The position numbers and the translations under genes are program-made. The notes under the pieces are model-generated. The model worked only from the letters and a program-made list of their open reading frames with translations. It searched no databases and was not told the DNA's origin. Positions 44,926-58,867 of a stretch of DNA of 64,000 bases are shown here, piece by piece (position 1 is the stretch's first letter; the number at the start of each line of letters is the position of its first letter). The stretch is from Manduca sexta (taxonomy: Eukaryota; Arthropoda; Insecta; Lepidoptera; Sphingidae), in NCBI RefSeq assembly GCF_014839805.1, contig NC_051131.1, positions 11,086,913 to 11,150,912 of the forward strand. The letters are read 5' to 3'.

Positions 44926-47380
44926 GTTTAAGTCTTCAATAAGTTAAAATTAGGAAGGACCTGCAGACTGGTTTTAAACTTAATTAAGAAAGCAATTTGC
45001 AAGTTATTTATGAGCAATAAAATGATACAAAGTCGGATCCGGCTCATCGGCTTTACTGAGGGAAATTGAACCGAAATACACACATTAAAAACTGCAATTT
45101 ATGTGTGAACCGTATTTGAATTTTATAAAATGTGCATAATAAAATTCGCATGTTAATTAAGTGATTTGTTATATTGTTAAGAACTGAAGTGGTTTTGATT
45201 AAAATAAAAAGAACTATCGTCTTTACTTTCACAAATATTAAAATAACTAACCTTCTCGGTCAAACGCTCAGCGTTTTTATAGCAAAAAGTCATATCCTCA
45301 AATAAATATTTTTTATCCTGACAATATAATTATTTTTTTAATATTACAAAATATATTTTGTATTACAATATGAGGACGTATGTATTCTATGATAACATTA
45401 GAGCATGAATGTCTGATCTCCTTGATCTTGAAGTTACAGATCCCTAGAATAAAACGACGCAAAGGGTTAAGCAAGTTCATACGTCGAGTACAAATTCTTA
45501 CGAAGCAAGCAAGATAACAATAGCTAACTCAGAAACAATGCGAAGTGATTACACACTCGATGTGGGAAAACAATAGACATTAGAAGACAATATGAACAAT
45601 ACTTGTGAAGCCAGTTCTCAATCTAATAATTTATTGATTTCTTTGATTACACCACGACAGTATACGTTGGTTCTGACAACAATAAATGATTGAATGTGCC
45701 TTGACGCCACCACAATAAATCTCTTTCGAGACTAGATCAAAAGGATTTCGAATTCAGAGCCCCAGAGATTGTGGCGAATGAGGAAAAAAATATTTTAATT
45801 TTGTAAACGAATTGTTCGTTTTTCAAGTCTGTGCGTTTGAGAAAAAACCGGACAGCTTGTTGTGTTTGCTTTGATATGAAGCCTAGATGCGTCAGATGCC
45901 GTTGTTTTTACGATGCATTAAAGACGAAGCATTTTACTAATGGCATTTAAAAGGGTTAAATTCTTATTATGGCATTTAATTGCTATTTGATTAGTTTTAA
46001 AAAGCTACCGTGCTCCGATCAATGCCAATGCCTGAACGTCAGCATTCTCCAATATCTGATGGTATCGCTGTTTGACAGTCAGCTTCGACGTCGGCGGCTC
46101 GCCAAGGAATGTCTTCTTGTATGTTTCAGGTTTTTATGTCTAGCAACCCTTTTGTAACACCCGCTAGCCAAGTTTCGATTCCGACGAAGGTTGTTTCAAC
46201 GCTCCGAGTGTTTCTAGGTAATATCAAGTAATTAGGTTGCGGGGAACCGGTTATTGAGTTAGCATCTAGTTCTTGATTCTACCGTGCTAGGAGAGATATA
46301 AGTGTGTTAAACTGCATTTAAATTAAGAAGGAAAGTACTTTGGCATAGAATTCTCTCGCAATTGAAGTTGTTTTTTATTTACGTCTTACAAAAGTATTTT
46401 ATTTATATTATAAGCCTTTATATCACCATGATGTGATTTCTATATCTAGTGTGACATTCTGAAAAACACTCTATTCAAAATCAAAACGTAAATAAAATAC
46501 CTTACACCTTTACCATTCGCAAAAACTATCCTTCCATAAAATAAAGTCGAATGTGGTAGTCAACGCGCTCACAGCCTCAATTTTATTTTCAATCCATTAG
46601 CGACTGTCAAATGGTTTATCGACATTTCCATTGTTTTGTAACGTGTCATGCGGATAGTGGTAGGTATTGTATAGTTTCAGCGTCCGGTACGTGGGTCGAA
46701 CAGCATTGTTCTTTCCTGTCAGAAAGTAAACACCATAGATTCAAAAGAAGTTGAAGATCTTTTAACTCGGTAGTTGTAATCAAAGTGAATTATTATAACA
46801 ATCAATTTGCTTGTGTACGAGCCGTCCATTTGTTTAATGGTTTGGACGTAGACGAGGTAGTAGCTAATGTTATCAGGGATTGTCAATCTGTGTGCACGTC
46901 TAAAGTATCCGTCTTAGGACTCCGTTCCATTTGTACGAACGGAATTTTGACTGAGAGATCAAGTGATATCGCTTGACTAATGCACTAAATAAAATATTTT
47001 GAAGTCGGCTCTTTGAGCTCGTACTGTTGCCTATTTATTTTTAATTTAAACAAATTTATTCATTCATTTCGACTGACTAGTGGTCAGTGTATTATAATGA
47101 ATTTCAATACCTAAGATTTTAATAAACATTTGCGTAAGAGATAGTTATTTTTAGTCTTTGAAAATCCTGTTTCTTGTTTTGTCTTGCGTGCTTATTTCGT
47201 AATTTAAGGAAACAGTCCTCAAGTAAAAACAAAAACATAATCATTTGCACAACACAACTGACTTAAAACCGGTCATATTTATTCAAAACAAAGCATGAAT
47301 GTAATTCGGATGCATCTCAATTTACGAATAAGATAAGGGCCAAGAGGAACGAGTATAAGGGTGGCCTCAAAAGTAGTTAA
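44926..47380. other. No gene recognised
   Basis: AT-rich; small ORFs at 45969-46157 and 46785-46976 lack motifs. No repeats I can name. Confidence 0.35.
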
Positions 47381-47389
47381 ATGTTATTG

Positions 47390-47550
47390 ACTCGCGCATC
47401 TCCTGGCGGCCAATCAGCCGCAGGCGGCGCGGCAGGTGCGCCCGATGCGCGGGAGTGCAGCAAAAAAAACTTAAGCGGAGCGTTTATAAATAGCGTCAAC
47501 GAGCCATGTTACCCTTTGAAGAGGATGGCTCCAGCCTTGTCATACAAGAG
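47390..47550 (+). promoter_or_regulatory. CpG-rich block with CCAAT and TATA motifs
   Basis: About 47400-47460 is unusually GC- and CpG-rich for this window and contains GGCCAATCAG (CCAAT box). TATAAATA lies at 47485-47492. A transcription start would be expected near 47515, followed by ATG at 47525 in a short frame that reaches a possible donor AAGAG/GTAAAA at 47550. Looks like a promoter with a first exon, but no downstream exon was found. Confidence 0.35.
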
Positions 47551-47748
47551 GTAAAAATAATCCACATAAAAGGAGTAAAACAAATAACTTCTTATCCATC
47601 TGCTGATGTCATCGGAGCACTTCGTATTTTTATTTCTAGAATGCTCGATTTGCTAAAATTATATGTATCGTCAAATGACGTCACTAGCAAAGTACGTAAA
47701 GAAGTATATTATCTACTTTTAAAATTACTAAAAAGTATACTTTGTTAA
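47506..47748 (+). CDS. Hypothetical 80-residue ORF beside the CpG-rich block
   Basis: I do not recognise it. ATG to stop over 80 codons, rich in Leu, Val, Ile and Lys, with an amphipathic-looking C-terminal half (KVRKEVYYLLLKLLKS). Its ATG lies only 14 bp after the TATA-like motif, upstream of the expected transcription start, which argues against this start. A perfect CRE (TGACGTCA) falls inside. It may be a chance ORF. Confidence 0.2.
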   Translation: MLPFEEDGSSLVIQEVKIIHIKGVKQITSYPSADVIGALRIFISRMLDLLKLYVSSNDVTSKVRKEVYYLLLKLLKSILC

Positions 47749-47759
47749 GCAAATATATA

Positions 47760-49670
47760 TATTTTGTTGATAATTAAAATCAAATAACTGTCTATCAAGA
47801 TGGTAATGAATGTCGATTGGAACCTAATTACAAATAAAGCAGCTGCTTTATTTGATCAAAGAAAAAACTTACTCTCTCACGAAGTTCGCGGCACTGCAAG
47901 CGTGGAGCGTAATTAAGAATAATTATTGAGTATTAACTTTTTGCGTTAGAAAAAGGTATTCGATCGTAAATGCGGAATAATTACTGTTACTTGATAAATT
48001 ACACGCATGAAAAGGTCTCAAGTGAGTCCGTGAAGATTCGATAAACTTACAAAATAATGACCCATGCAGGTTTAAATCGAGAAAAAAAATTGATGCATTG
48101 ATATTTATGAAATAACATGTTATCTCGATTACTACAAACTATATCGTCTTTGCTATTTAACCTTACAAATGACATCGTCATGTGCATTATTTTAGTATTT
48201 ACTACTAGTATAAGTATTAACATATTATTAACTTACTCTATATAATAAAATCTTAGACGAAACGACGTTGTTCAGTACAGGTTTTATGTATCCATTATTA
48301 AGAAAATAAAACCTTCTTGTACTAATTTAAGCTGCTTAGTAGATTGCGTTCCTTCGTTTCCACCTTATAATACAGGATTTGAACATATTTATGTACGTTT
48401 TTTATTACTTGATCAATTTTTATTCTAGTTTATGAATATAATTATATTACAGAAGGGTTAGTTTTTCGATGTACAATATAATACTCTTAGTAAGGGTTTT
48501 AGAAATATAATAATTATTTGTCAGAACGTTATAAGTAGACTGAGGGAAAGATTTTAATCTCTCTGGATTAAAACCTATTTTTATTTTCTACTCTTAATCC
48601 CTATACAGCTGATCCTAGCTAAGCTAAAGCTAACTTCCTAGTAGTTAAGCAACTTCAACGACTGTCAGTTTCATAGTAGTGTAATGTTTTTCGGCCACAA
48701 CTTTGCAGCATCTGCGCGACGCCTAAAAATATTAGTAAAAATCCACTGTCTGACACTGTGAATATCATCTCTTCTTAGATACTTTTTACTAATACTCATT
48801 TACTTGTTTGTCTATCAACTGTTAAAATATGTAATACAAAAATCAAGAACTGTTTACTTATCAACTTTTAAAATTATAATGTCAGCCCTATATTATATAC
48901 TTAAATTACACATATCCTCAAATTTCTTATGGAGAAATTCTCAGGTACGCAGGTCTCCTCACGATGGTTTCTTTCACCGTTAAAGCAGACGGTAATTGAC
49001 AAAGAATACACACATAACTTTTTTGATAAGGCAGAATTCTGTGCCCTTACGTTTTGAACCGGCGGCCATACGTTTCAGCTGTCTGTTCTTCTCTCAACTA
49101 CGCAATCACAGCTTAAAAATATAATATACTCTAAAAATATAGATTTATACGTCGAACATATAAACAACAAAACTCCTTAACTAAAGTAATGGCCTAAATA
49201 CTAGCCATGTGCACTAAGTTTTACACCGTTATTTTATTTTCATGACGCGCTGTTTCGATATTTTCTATTACATTTGAGGCTGTGCTATCTGAACGGGATT
49301 TAAAAGGATTTGTACCTTTGTTGCACAGGAAAACTATAAATGTCGCGTTTTATTTCTACAATGTTTGCTTTGTATGTTATTTCAACAAAGGTGAGCTTAG
49401 ACTGAGGTTAGGGTAACCTAAGGTACCTTTGTTAGGTTACCTTTATTTATTTTTATTTTTTTTAATTTATTTTATACGAAGAATACAAAATATGCTTACA
49501 ATATATTATAATATACTCGCTAAACTTTAAACTTTTATACTATGTAGACTCTTGCAAATTTTCGTCAATATATCGAAGTTAATTCTAGAATAGGACAGTT
49601 TTTGATAAAGTTATTTCGTCAGCAAAAAGCTGATAAATTACTGGATGATTAAAATTTCACTATAATTATT
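47760..49670. other. No gene recognised
   Basis: AT-rich; a short palindromic patch GGTAACCTAAGGTACC near 49411-49426. No domain-bearing ORF. Confidence 0.35.
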
Positions 49671-49842
49671 TATACTAACATGTTTGTAGTGGATTATCTC
49701 TGAAACTACTGATATTATTTTGAAAATTATTTTACTTATAGGAAGCTATATTACCTCTGATTGACACTTTTATTCCGGGAAAATATATACCCCAGAAAAA
49801 CTATTTCATACAGGGAGAGCCGTGGGCAAAAGTTAGTTACTA
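49671..49842 (-). repeat. RTE-like repeat fragment
   Basis: AGGAAGCTATATTACCTCTG and GGAGAGCCGTGGGCAAAAG parallel the copy at 29105-29280. Confidence 0.55.
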
Positions 49843-51865
49843 AATGTTTCCAAAAGTAGAGAGTGCAAAAAAATAATATTTAGAATGCAATGGTTCCGAA
49901 AAATTTACGAACGACCAGAAAAATTACATTGACTAATTGAATTCGAAAGAGAAATTGCCCATCAAATAACAAACCACTAATCATATTTCAAAGAATAACA
50001 GTGTAAATAATTAGATTAATAATGAAAGTTTAAAAGATTCGTGACCGGTCAGAATCGACGTGTCTTATTCGGGTGGCGATGTCCCATGACGCCCATGGTT
50101 TATAATGTAGCGGAACTAGTGGGTGTACAGATTACGGAAAAAATCTTCACGTATCAAATATAAAGTTATTCAGACCACATCTCGAAAGATTATTATTGTT
50201 GAAAGAATGTTAAACATAATGTTTGTGGCATAATGTTTTTGTTGCCTTTGTCATGTGAATATAGTTTATAGTTTTTACTCATTGGTAATGGCTGTTTAGA
50301 ATTTAAATTTAAAAAGCTTTCTGTTGTTTTTTGTTCGCATAATAAAATAGTTCGTTTGTTTGGTATCCGTGTATAATTTCAACAATTATGATATTAGTGA
50401 TCATTTTATTGGATGTAGGGCTCCACGATTTACGATTATTAAAATCTTTTTTCTCTCGCTTCCACTCGTGTTCTTTTACTTGGGAGGGCAACGCATCTCT
50501 AAATAATAATAATAATATCAGCACTGTATTATATACTGTCCCACTGCTGCCATGGATTGCTGCAATGGCAATCCATTATACACCCAATAAAGCTGTCATT
50601 TCATATTTATTGGAAGTTTATACTTAATTGGCACAAAATACATCCAAGTGTTTTTAATTTTTTTGTGTTTTATAATGGTATGATCATATCCTGAAGCTAT
50701 TGCATGTACGACTTATAAAGCATCGTACACAAAATTACACACACGTTAACAAGGAAAGAGAAAAACGGTATACAATATGTTTAGCCGATCCCAAAGTCCC
50801 AATCCAATCTCGATAACATTTCAGAGAAGTCCGTGCTCGAAACTAGCGAGCAACGAACCTTATACAAAAGAGTCAAGTGTCTCAGGATTTTAGCCCTTAA
50901 ATTTCACCTTTAGTAGGACAATAAGAAATGGTAGGCGCTAACGCTGCCTTTTCCTCTTTGCTCCTAATCCACCTACTCACGCTTTTGTTCAGGGGCACGG
51001 AAAACGTTGCATGCAAAAATGTGTCTTATCACTAACATCGTAAATCCTAAAATGATTCAAACAACAACAACGTAAATTATATCTCTATTTAAGTGGAACT
51101 TAAAACCATTCTGTTGCGTTTTGCAAATGTGGTCTCTATTTACTTTGTTTTATATTCCCATTTTCCGTGATAAGAAAAAATAAAGGTAATTTTATTTTTG
51201 GTAAATTTGTGCCGACACCCCGCTGCATTTAAATATAATGACACAATGAAAGGCTAAATTTGTCGCTGTGCTTACGGGATTCTACTTTTTTCCCTTTTTA
51301 CCCTTTTTGTGAAAGGCGTCGGGCGTTGTTGGACATAAAACGAAAATAAACGCCTCAGTTGTGTTGTCCCTTTTGGGGGAATGATAGAATTTTTGGGACG
51401 CGAGGACTTTGCGTCAGTAATATTAGATTGTTTTGGAGTGTTACGTCAGTCTTGCATCGTATTGCACGATAACGGAATCCGTCCCGTCGGTATGGAAGTA
51501 TACGAATAAATTTATTATTTACAGAGTACTTTTTGCTTCTTTTATCTTAAATTAATTATTCAATCAATATTAGATACACGATTATATTCAGTACACAGTC
51601 ATGGCCATTGTTTTAAACATATTTGATAAATCATTGTCAAATCATGAAACGTCATTAATTTTATAAATGTGAAAGTTTGTGAAAATGGTTGGATGTTTGT
51701 TGGAAGTAAACGTGAAAACAGCTTGACGCATTTGGATGAAATTTGACAAACGAGTAGGCCGTGTTTTGGTTTAATACATATGCTACTTTACCCCAGCAAT
51801 TTGTTCCCACGAGTTGTAACGGATTTGGGATTGGAAAAAATTCCAATCCCAATTTTAAAGATGGC
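49843..51865. other. No gene recognised
   Basis: AT-rich, with small ORFs that lack motifs. No named repeat or RNA gene seen. Confidence 0.35.
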
Positions 51866-52145
51866 CCTGTTACACAATTGTGACTGGGTTTTTTCACCTA
51901 AATATTTACTCAATGGCAGTTCGAAGTCAGGAAGTTGGCGGTGCGATATCTCCATGCCTCGGAAAGCACGTAAAGCCGTTGGGCCTGGGCCTGATCTTTC
52001 TCCGGTCATGTCGGATTGTTGTCTCACCGGTATATGAGAGTGAAGAAATAGCGAGAGCACCTATGTATTGTGCACTATAATATCTCCTACGTACCAGGCT
52101 GATCTCCGTTGAGATTTGCCGTCGTGGCCGAAATTATCCTAGGGG
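51866..52145 (+). repeat. tRNA-derived SINE body, long-bodied family
   Basis: GTTACACAATTGTGACTGGG, CGAAGTCAGGAAGTTGGCG, GGTCATGTCGGATTGTTGTC and GAGATTTGCCGTCGTGGCCG, as at 41400-41680. The tRNA head is absent. Confidence 0.7.
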
Positions 52146-53784
52146 GGATTGAATCAATTTAATGTTTTAAGTTTACTGGTATCAAAACAATGTTTCGCTT
52201 AGCATAACCTTTACACACGAAGCACAGAATAAAACAGGCATTCAACATTTATAATAAGACTATAATCACCACACTCACACAGCAAGATAAACAATTTTTA
52301 TTGGTTCAGTGTCTAGTTTTATGAGTGAAACCGCCCGCAAAAGCCACAGCTAAATGAAACTATTTTCTCCAATTAGCGTTCCACTCGGTGGTTTGTAAAT
52401 ACACGTCCGTGTTGCGATGTTGAGCGTGGGAAATCGCTATGTTTCATATTATAGTCGTCAAGTAAACAGGAGTGATTCACGGTAGTGTAGCGGTAGACAA
52501 TGACAGGAACCGCCTTGTTCGTTCCGACGATTTGTCACGAAGGTTCGCGTATGCTTTGTTGCGTAGTATCGTTGTATTACGTACAGCCATTCGTAGCTGA
52601 ACAAATTTAAAACCTCAAATCTATACGCGTTATTTTTTTTTTGTGTGAAGGAACGTGCATTGTTTTTATATATTTTTTTTTGTGTAGATAAAAATGTTGG
52701 TAAAAACACAAAAGTGTAGGGGATTTGAAGTTTCGAATTTCTTTAGTTACTTGACTTGGCTGACTGTACATAGGTACTTGAATGTAGTTATTGATATATT
52801 ATTATAATCTATGTTTTATATTCTGTTCATACATGATTTCAAAATTAGAATTACAGTATTCTCGTAATTTTTTTAAATTTTATTTTTTATACTTTACTTC
52901 ATGTCAGCCAGTGCGTTTACGTAGATATTTTCTTGATGTTCGAAAGATATAATTTAAAATAGGAATGTCCGTAAATATAAAACATTTGTTCATTGCTTTT
53001 CCTACGTGATCCCCGGGGATTTCACTCTGATGCAATATAAGAAGAGTCGTAGCAAAAACTCGTTGCTCGCATAACAATGGCGTGGTGAACCGGTAAATGG
53101 ACGATATTCAGTGGCCCGTGAAATCCGTGAACAAATTACCTATTCCGTAATACAACATCAGTACAGCTCTTGCAGACGTATGAAAGGCACGTAAATGAGG
53201 GAAATAATGTGGACGATATCTCAAAGATTTAGCGTAAAGAAGCCCCTGAAAGCGTGAGTTACGTAAATTGTCTCGTAAATTGAAGAGTATTCGCTGTCCG
53301 ATCGTGTAACAATATAGAAGATATATTTGTTTTGTTTAAGACATTCTTGTAGCAAATTGGAGGGTATTTAGAGAATATATCTTGAAGGATAGACGTGACG
53401 TATTATTGCTATTAGAATGATATTACTACGTACTAGTTCTGGCGTTCCATATTCATAGTGTTCAACTCAACTGTACTGCAATCCGAACTCTTGACTTAAG
53501 TATAATTTAAACATGGACAGCATGTGGTTATGTACGGAGTGGTGCTCATAATATAAGAATTCCAGTCTGAGTGTAAACCTGGATGTGAATAAAAATATTA
53601 GTAAATAAGTAGAATTATTTTTTGTTTAAACATCTGTTCAATTGAATAAATAGATTACAACAGTGACGTTTGGTTGCCATTTTAGTTCAGATTTTGAACA
53701 AATAATTTATATCGACGTTCTTGTCTAAAGAATATACGTTAATGATATCATTTAAATGATCCAATTCTAATGGTATTTTATAAT
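52146..53784. other. No gene recognised
   Basis: AT-rich sequence with T-runs near 52633 and 52673. No supported feature. Confidence 0.35.
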
Positions 53785-54085
53785 TAAGTACGTTTTGCCT
53801 ACAGCTCTGTCTGCGTGAAAAAGTTTTTCGAGGACAAATATTTTCCTGGGATAAAAAAATAGCCTATAGCACACAATGTAGCTTCTTATTGGTGTTCAAA
53901 TAATGATGCGACTTTGATTAAAATAAAAGTAATATCCCTAACTGCAGATATCCAAATACCCTCACAAAGATATGTTTTTCTATTATATTATATTAACATT
54001 AGGAAAAAATAAGTTAAAATAACTTCTATAGTTCCTGAGATTAGCGCGTTCAAACATTCTTCAGTTTTATATAATAGTGTAGATA
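53785..54085 (+). repeat. Compact RTE-like/SINE-like element
   Basis: Head CGTTTTGCCTACAGCTCTGT, interior TAGCCTATAGCACACAATG, tail CCTGAGATTAGCGCGTTCAA then TTTATATAATAGTGTAGATA. Same ends as the element at 1-930 but with a single interior unit. Confidence 0.65.
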
Positions 54086-56165
54086 GGTACGGTTGTAAAA
54101 AAATCTCTATATATCCTAGCGTCTATAAAATGTATTTATACACACAGGAGTTCTTGTTTCATCATCACCATACACAGAGATAATGCGTCGGTTTGTGCGT
54201 GCGTGGTTACCAATGCAATGTAGAGCTTAGTTACATGCGACAAGTCACACTCAGAGGGCTTGATTTGTACAAAAACTACATTAATTTTAACGGAAATTAT
54301 AATAAAAAAACGAGATATAATTAGAAAAATAGTTTTATTTAAATCCTAAGTTCGTGTAAACATAAGTCATTATACATTAATTTATCAATATTTTAAAACC
54401 TTTGAGCAATATATGTCTTGTATATTTGTATGGAATTAACAGAGTAGTATTATTTTATATGTACAAAGAAAAGTGCTTTTACTAAACCACTCTACGTATT
54501 CTTAAGATAAAAAGCAGTTTAAAAGTAGTCAAGAATTTATCTTCTCCAAATTTGGTTCAAATTATGGAGATAGATCTTCACTTTCAACAAACTTCCATAT
54601 TAATAGGTACGATTAGACGATAAATGTAGTTTGCATTTAACAGCATAGCAAGATATTGCTATTGTATAGCTTGCCTTTAATTAAACCGGAGAGCTGAGAG
54701 TATTCGCAGAAATCAATGTAACCAATATTGGCGGGCGGTTCCTATTAATATTGGAATTTAGAGTACATTTTCGAACTATTCATTCATTAGGTAAGCTATT
54801 ATTGCATACCTAGTTACTTGATATAGATTTATTTCCTTCCACGTAATATATTTTATTAAAATAATATGCAAAAAAATGCGAATGGATTTCTGAACTACGA
54901 CGACTTGGTGTCATTCATTGCTGGTTAAAAAATACGGTGCCAAATATCAGTCCTACGTAGGAAAAGCGAAATAATAATTTTCAAGCACATTACAGAAGCA
55001 CTGGGGTTTAGTTTACTAGCCGGCTTCTTAGCGTCAATCATCTCTATACGATCTAGCCAAATCTATATATATTTCTTTCTCTCTATCTCTTTAAAAATAG
55101 TAAAATACAATAAAATTTGAATTGACTATTCTATAACTGGATGTTCCTTGATCAATAAAGTAACAAACAGAAGGTCCAAGCTACACTAAAGAATCCATTC
55201 TGACACAATCGTGTCAGAAAACACATTTGGAACAAAAATTATAAATAGCCTGAATTAAAACTTATCCTTCTGTTCCATATTTACCCTAAATATGATTCCG
55301 CATGTGTATATTTGCGTAAGTATCACCTAAAACAGGGTTATCCCTGACGCACCGGTCTATAAAGGGGCGCAAACATAAGCTCCGAGCGACACAAACATCG
55401 AATTGATAACGGTTAATTTGCCCGGCCTACCGCTACAATAGCTTTCAACGATTATGTTAGTTCCGCCATTTTGTTGTTTTCATGAGTATGTTTAGTGTAT
55501 TTGTATGTTTTGTTACTTTGATATGATTGGATAATGCTCAAGGGATAATAAGGTTCAATTTTCTTTGCAGTTAGTACTTTTGTATTTCAACTATGATGTT
55601 TTGTTTTGTGTGTAGTATGCTTATAAAAATATGATACGGGACATTCACTATTAATTCCAGATGATTTGTTGATAATATTGAATTATAAATATATTTCTTC
55701 CTGCAAAAGATTTATAGTCTGGAAATTTAAAAATAATTAATGACACTGCATCTTTTTATTAGCAATAATAAATTTATGGTATGATAAAATCAGTAATAGA
55801 TCATCATTGAATTCAAAATTTCCATTATGCGAACATATTAAAATACATTAATAAAATATTTAGTTTACGTTAAACCCTCCAGCAATTACTGCTATCTAAA
55901 ACTAAAAGGGTGTTGTAGAAAAAGTTCAATGATCGTGGGAAGAGTCCTGGCTCCAGACAACGCCAGATGTGCCCGAGAACAAGCGCCGTTGTACTTTCAA
56001 ACACTGTACCCTGAGATGAGACAGAGTTCTTTGTTTAACACTGTTAGTATCATTGATTAGAGATGAAGTATATAAATATATATTTCAAACAGAAAAAATA
56101 TATATATAATGTTGTCAAGCGTATTCGAATTTATTACGAAATTCCAAATTTTGCTGGTAGTAGTA
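54086..56165. other. No gene recognised
   Basis: AT-rich. No domain-bearing ORF, tRNA or named repeat seen. Confidence 0.35.
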
Positions 56166-56174
56166 GTATGGATA

Positions 56175-56335
56175 TATTTTATATTTGCCCGGATAGATCA
56201 CCGCACACTAAAGCCCGCCATAGTGGCTCACATAAGTGTCGCGTTCCGGGATCAGACTGTGTAAATCCGGTTCCAACAGGCCGCCATTACTGTATCGACA
56301 GCCGAGGGGTGATCATCTCTTGTCAGTCGATGGTC
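56175..56335 (+). repeat. Dispersed repeat, CGACCACCG family
   Basis: TTTGCCCGGATAGATCACCG, CCATAGTGGCTCACATAAGT, GTCGCGTTCCGGGATCAGAC, GGGGTGATCATCTCTTGTC; same order as 28670-28850. Confidence 0.6.
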
Positions 56336-56339
56336 TATC

Positions 56340-57490
56340 AAAATCTTGAAAAGTAGGAAATCTCTGCTCAGTGCCCATCTTTATGGCATATTATCATGAT
56401 TCTATTGTAATTAGTATACATATGAAACGGATGATTGCGAAAGTTATTTGAATGGGCCCGAAGCAAATGTATTTCATTTAATTTTTGGTTCAGGATCCAA
56501 AACAGGTGTTGAATATAATGCACGTAAAAATAATAAAATAAATAATCTATTTGTACCAATGAATATCCTATTACTAATACAATAAAATTCATATTCAATT
56601 TTTTTATATACCAACTCAAGTGCCTAATTATAATGGAATGAAAATTACTCAGTATAATGGCACATAAATAAAACCTATACTGTAATTCCGAGAATATCTA
56701 GATCAACTATAATGCAGACTCAATGTGCATATTATTTTTAGCTCAACATAATCAGAGTCTAGATTTTTATAATAACCAGACAAAGTAGCTGGCACTAATA
56801 AGCGGTTCGAGCTGGCACACCTGCTCTACTGGCTCCGCACAATAATAAACATAAGTAAGAGCGTTGCTATTTAAAAATACAGATTTCTGCCTGAGTAAGA
56901 AATCAAAAGCTAAGTTTGGACTAGCAAAATCTCGCAGCAATAAATTTCGAAAGAATATTCAGGTGCGTTTACAATAGCGGCAATATTCTACAATTTCTAT
57001 ACAAACTAACCACAAATCCTGTGAGCTTCAAAACTTGCAGAAGTGAGTTTATTTATTTTTATAAGATATACAATTTTAAAACCATATTCCATAACATGCG
57101 CCCTTATACGGGTTAAAAGTAAGTAATAAAAACTACAAAGTCGTCTACAAAATAATTACAAACAATATTAAAACACAGAAATCGTATAACACAATATGAT
57201 TTTTATTTTAGACTTACTGCATGTGTAGTTAATGCGAAATCTTTGTGTATTTGGCATTTAATCATAATGTTATCATGAATATGTGCTTATAGCATCCAAA
57301 TTTGGAATTTACGAATACAAATTTTATATGCGTAATTAATTACACAAAAAATAAATATTAAAAAAATTAAAGAAATTATTGTCGATATTCTGTATATTGT
57401 ATACCAACGATAACCGTTTCACAACCTCTGTACAGTTATAGTTATAATATAGTCCACATGAATTCCCCACCGTCAATGAGATCAAACAAG
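56340..57490. other. No gene recognised
   Basis: AT-rich; small ORFs without motifs. Confidence 0.35.
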
Positions 57491-57501
57491 TTATACTAGT
57501 A

Positions 57502-57586
57502 TGACGTCACACAAACCTAATCTGGCAGGCGAGAGTCCACCACAATACTAAAGCTAGTTAAGAACTGGGTCACAGTTCAAAGTCAC
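57502..57586. promoter_or_regulatory. Candidate regulatory cluster: CRE plus nuclear-receptor direct repeats
   Basis: Perfect palindromic CRE TGACGTCA at 57502-57509. Three half-site-like hexamers with one-base spacing follow: GGGTCA (57567-57572), AGTTCA (57574-57579), AGTCAC (57581-57586), a DR1-like arrangement bound by HNF4/USP-type receptors. Only motif matches; no target gene is identified nearby. Confidence 0.3.
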
Positions 57587-57589
57587 GTA

Positions 57590-58865
57590 CAATCGATATT
57601 ATCCAGTGCATATTATTGTTATTTATTCAATGCATTGCATTTCTGTATCGTCTAGGTGGCATATTGATTTTGCTCGTTTTTGCGTGCGCACTCGACCGAT
57701 TTCTTACTAGATAATGTTTCTTCCAACCGGTGACACTGGTTTCTATAAGTGGACACAAACGTACACTTTATTCCTTATATAGATATGGATGTACATTAGT
57801 GGCCGGACTTGACGGAATTTTAAATAGTTCTTCGGAATTTAAGATTAAAACATCGCGTATTAAGATTGCATCTAGGTAAATAAATAAACGTTTATTTGCA
57901 TGATCTGAGATAATTTGGACAGTTTTGTGTCTGTAACGGTTGCTGTATGGCGGTTTTTGTACTCCAAATAAAGTCTGTTACGTATGTACTACATTAAGAC
58001 TTCAAACTTTGTATCAAAACTTTGAAATCTTTAAAATCTTAAGGAATGCTTGTGCTGGACACAATAATTCTTTAATTTTCGCTCAGGAATTCTTTCACGT
58101 AAAAGTCTGTTTTAGATATAAAAAAATCAATATCTTTTAGAGAAAATTGTAGTATATCTACTAGTGTAAGAATTCTCAGAATCGATGCGATAGTTCTAGA
58201 GATGCGCACAAACCAACACTTCAGCTTTGTATAATTTATATCAATTTAATATAAGCCTCGTAGCGCATCAGACGAATTATTTATTAAAAAAAACATGTCT
58301 TCAAATATCGTATTTAAAAATATTTATAAATCTCAGTGATTAAAATAACTCCACAATAGATCTGAAACCATTCATTATTCAATTATTGTTCCATAGTATT
58401 TGAGTGAAGAATTTCTATCTACCTATGACTAAAGCCAGTTAGTCATAGATATGTGTTTGATATAATCTCCGCAGTATGTATTAAGGATAACGCACACATG
58501 CAAATACATTCCAGCTCATGTTAGTGGTCTGCGGTTGTTCGTAATTAGTATTATTTGCAACTAGTCCTGGGAGTCATTTCTTGTGTATAAAAATTAAGGC
58601 GTTCCGCGAAAAAACGGCCTTGAACATACGTTACATATATTTACGGCGCACGAGTGGTGAGAAGTGCAAAGATTTATAAATACTTAAAAATTTTGGTCTC
58701 TGAAAATTTTATAATCTCAAAATATTCCTTATTAAATATTTTATTGAATAGTGCTAGTTGCAAATTACTTATGTGTATTTTAGGAGGAGATTCAGTAAAA
58801 AAAAACATTATGAAATGGATGAAACGATATCCACATAATACAAAATTGGAAACAATTAAAGTAAC
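57590..58865. other. No gene recognised
   Basis: AT-rich; no supported gene or repeat. Confidence 0.35.
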
Positions 58866-58867
58866 GA

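Noticed and set aside
49390..49445. Scattered TTAGG motifs like the insect telomere repeat
   Set aside because: Only isolated, non-tandem occurrences, partly within a short palindrome.
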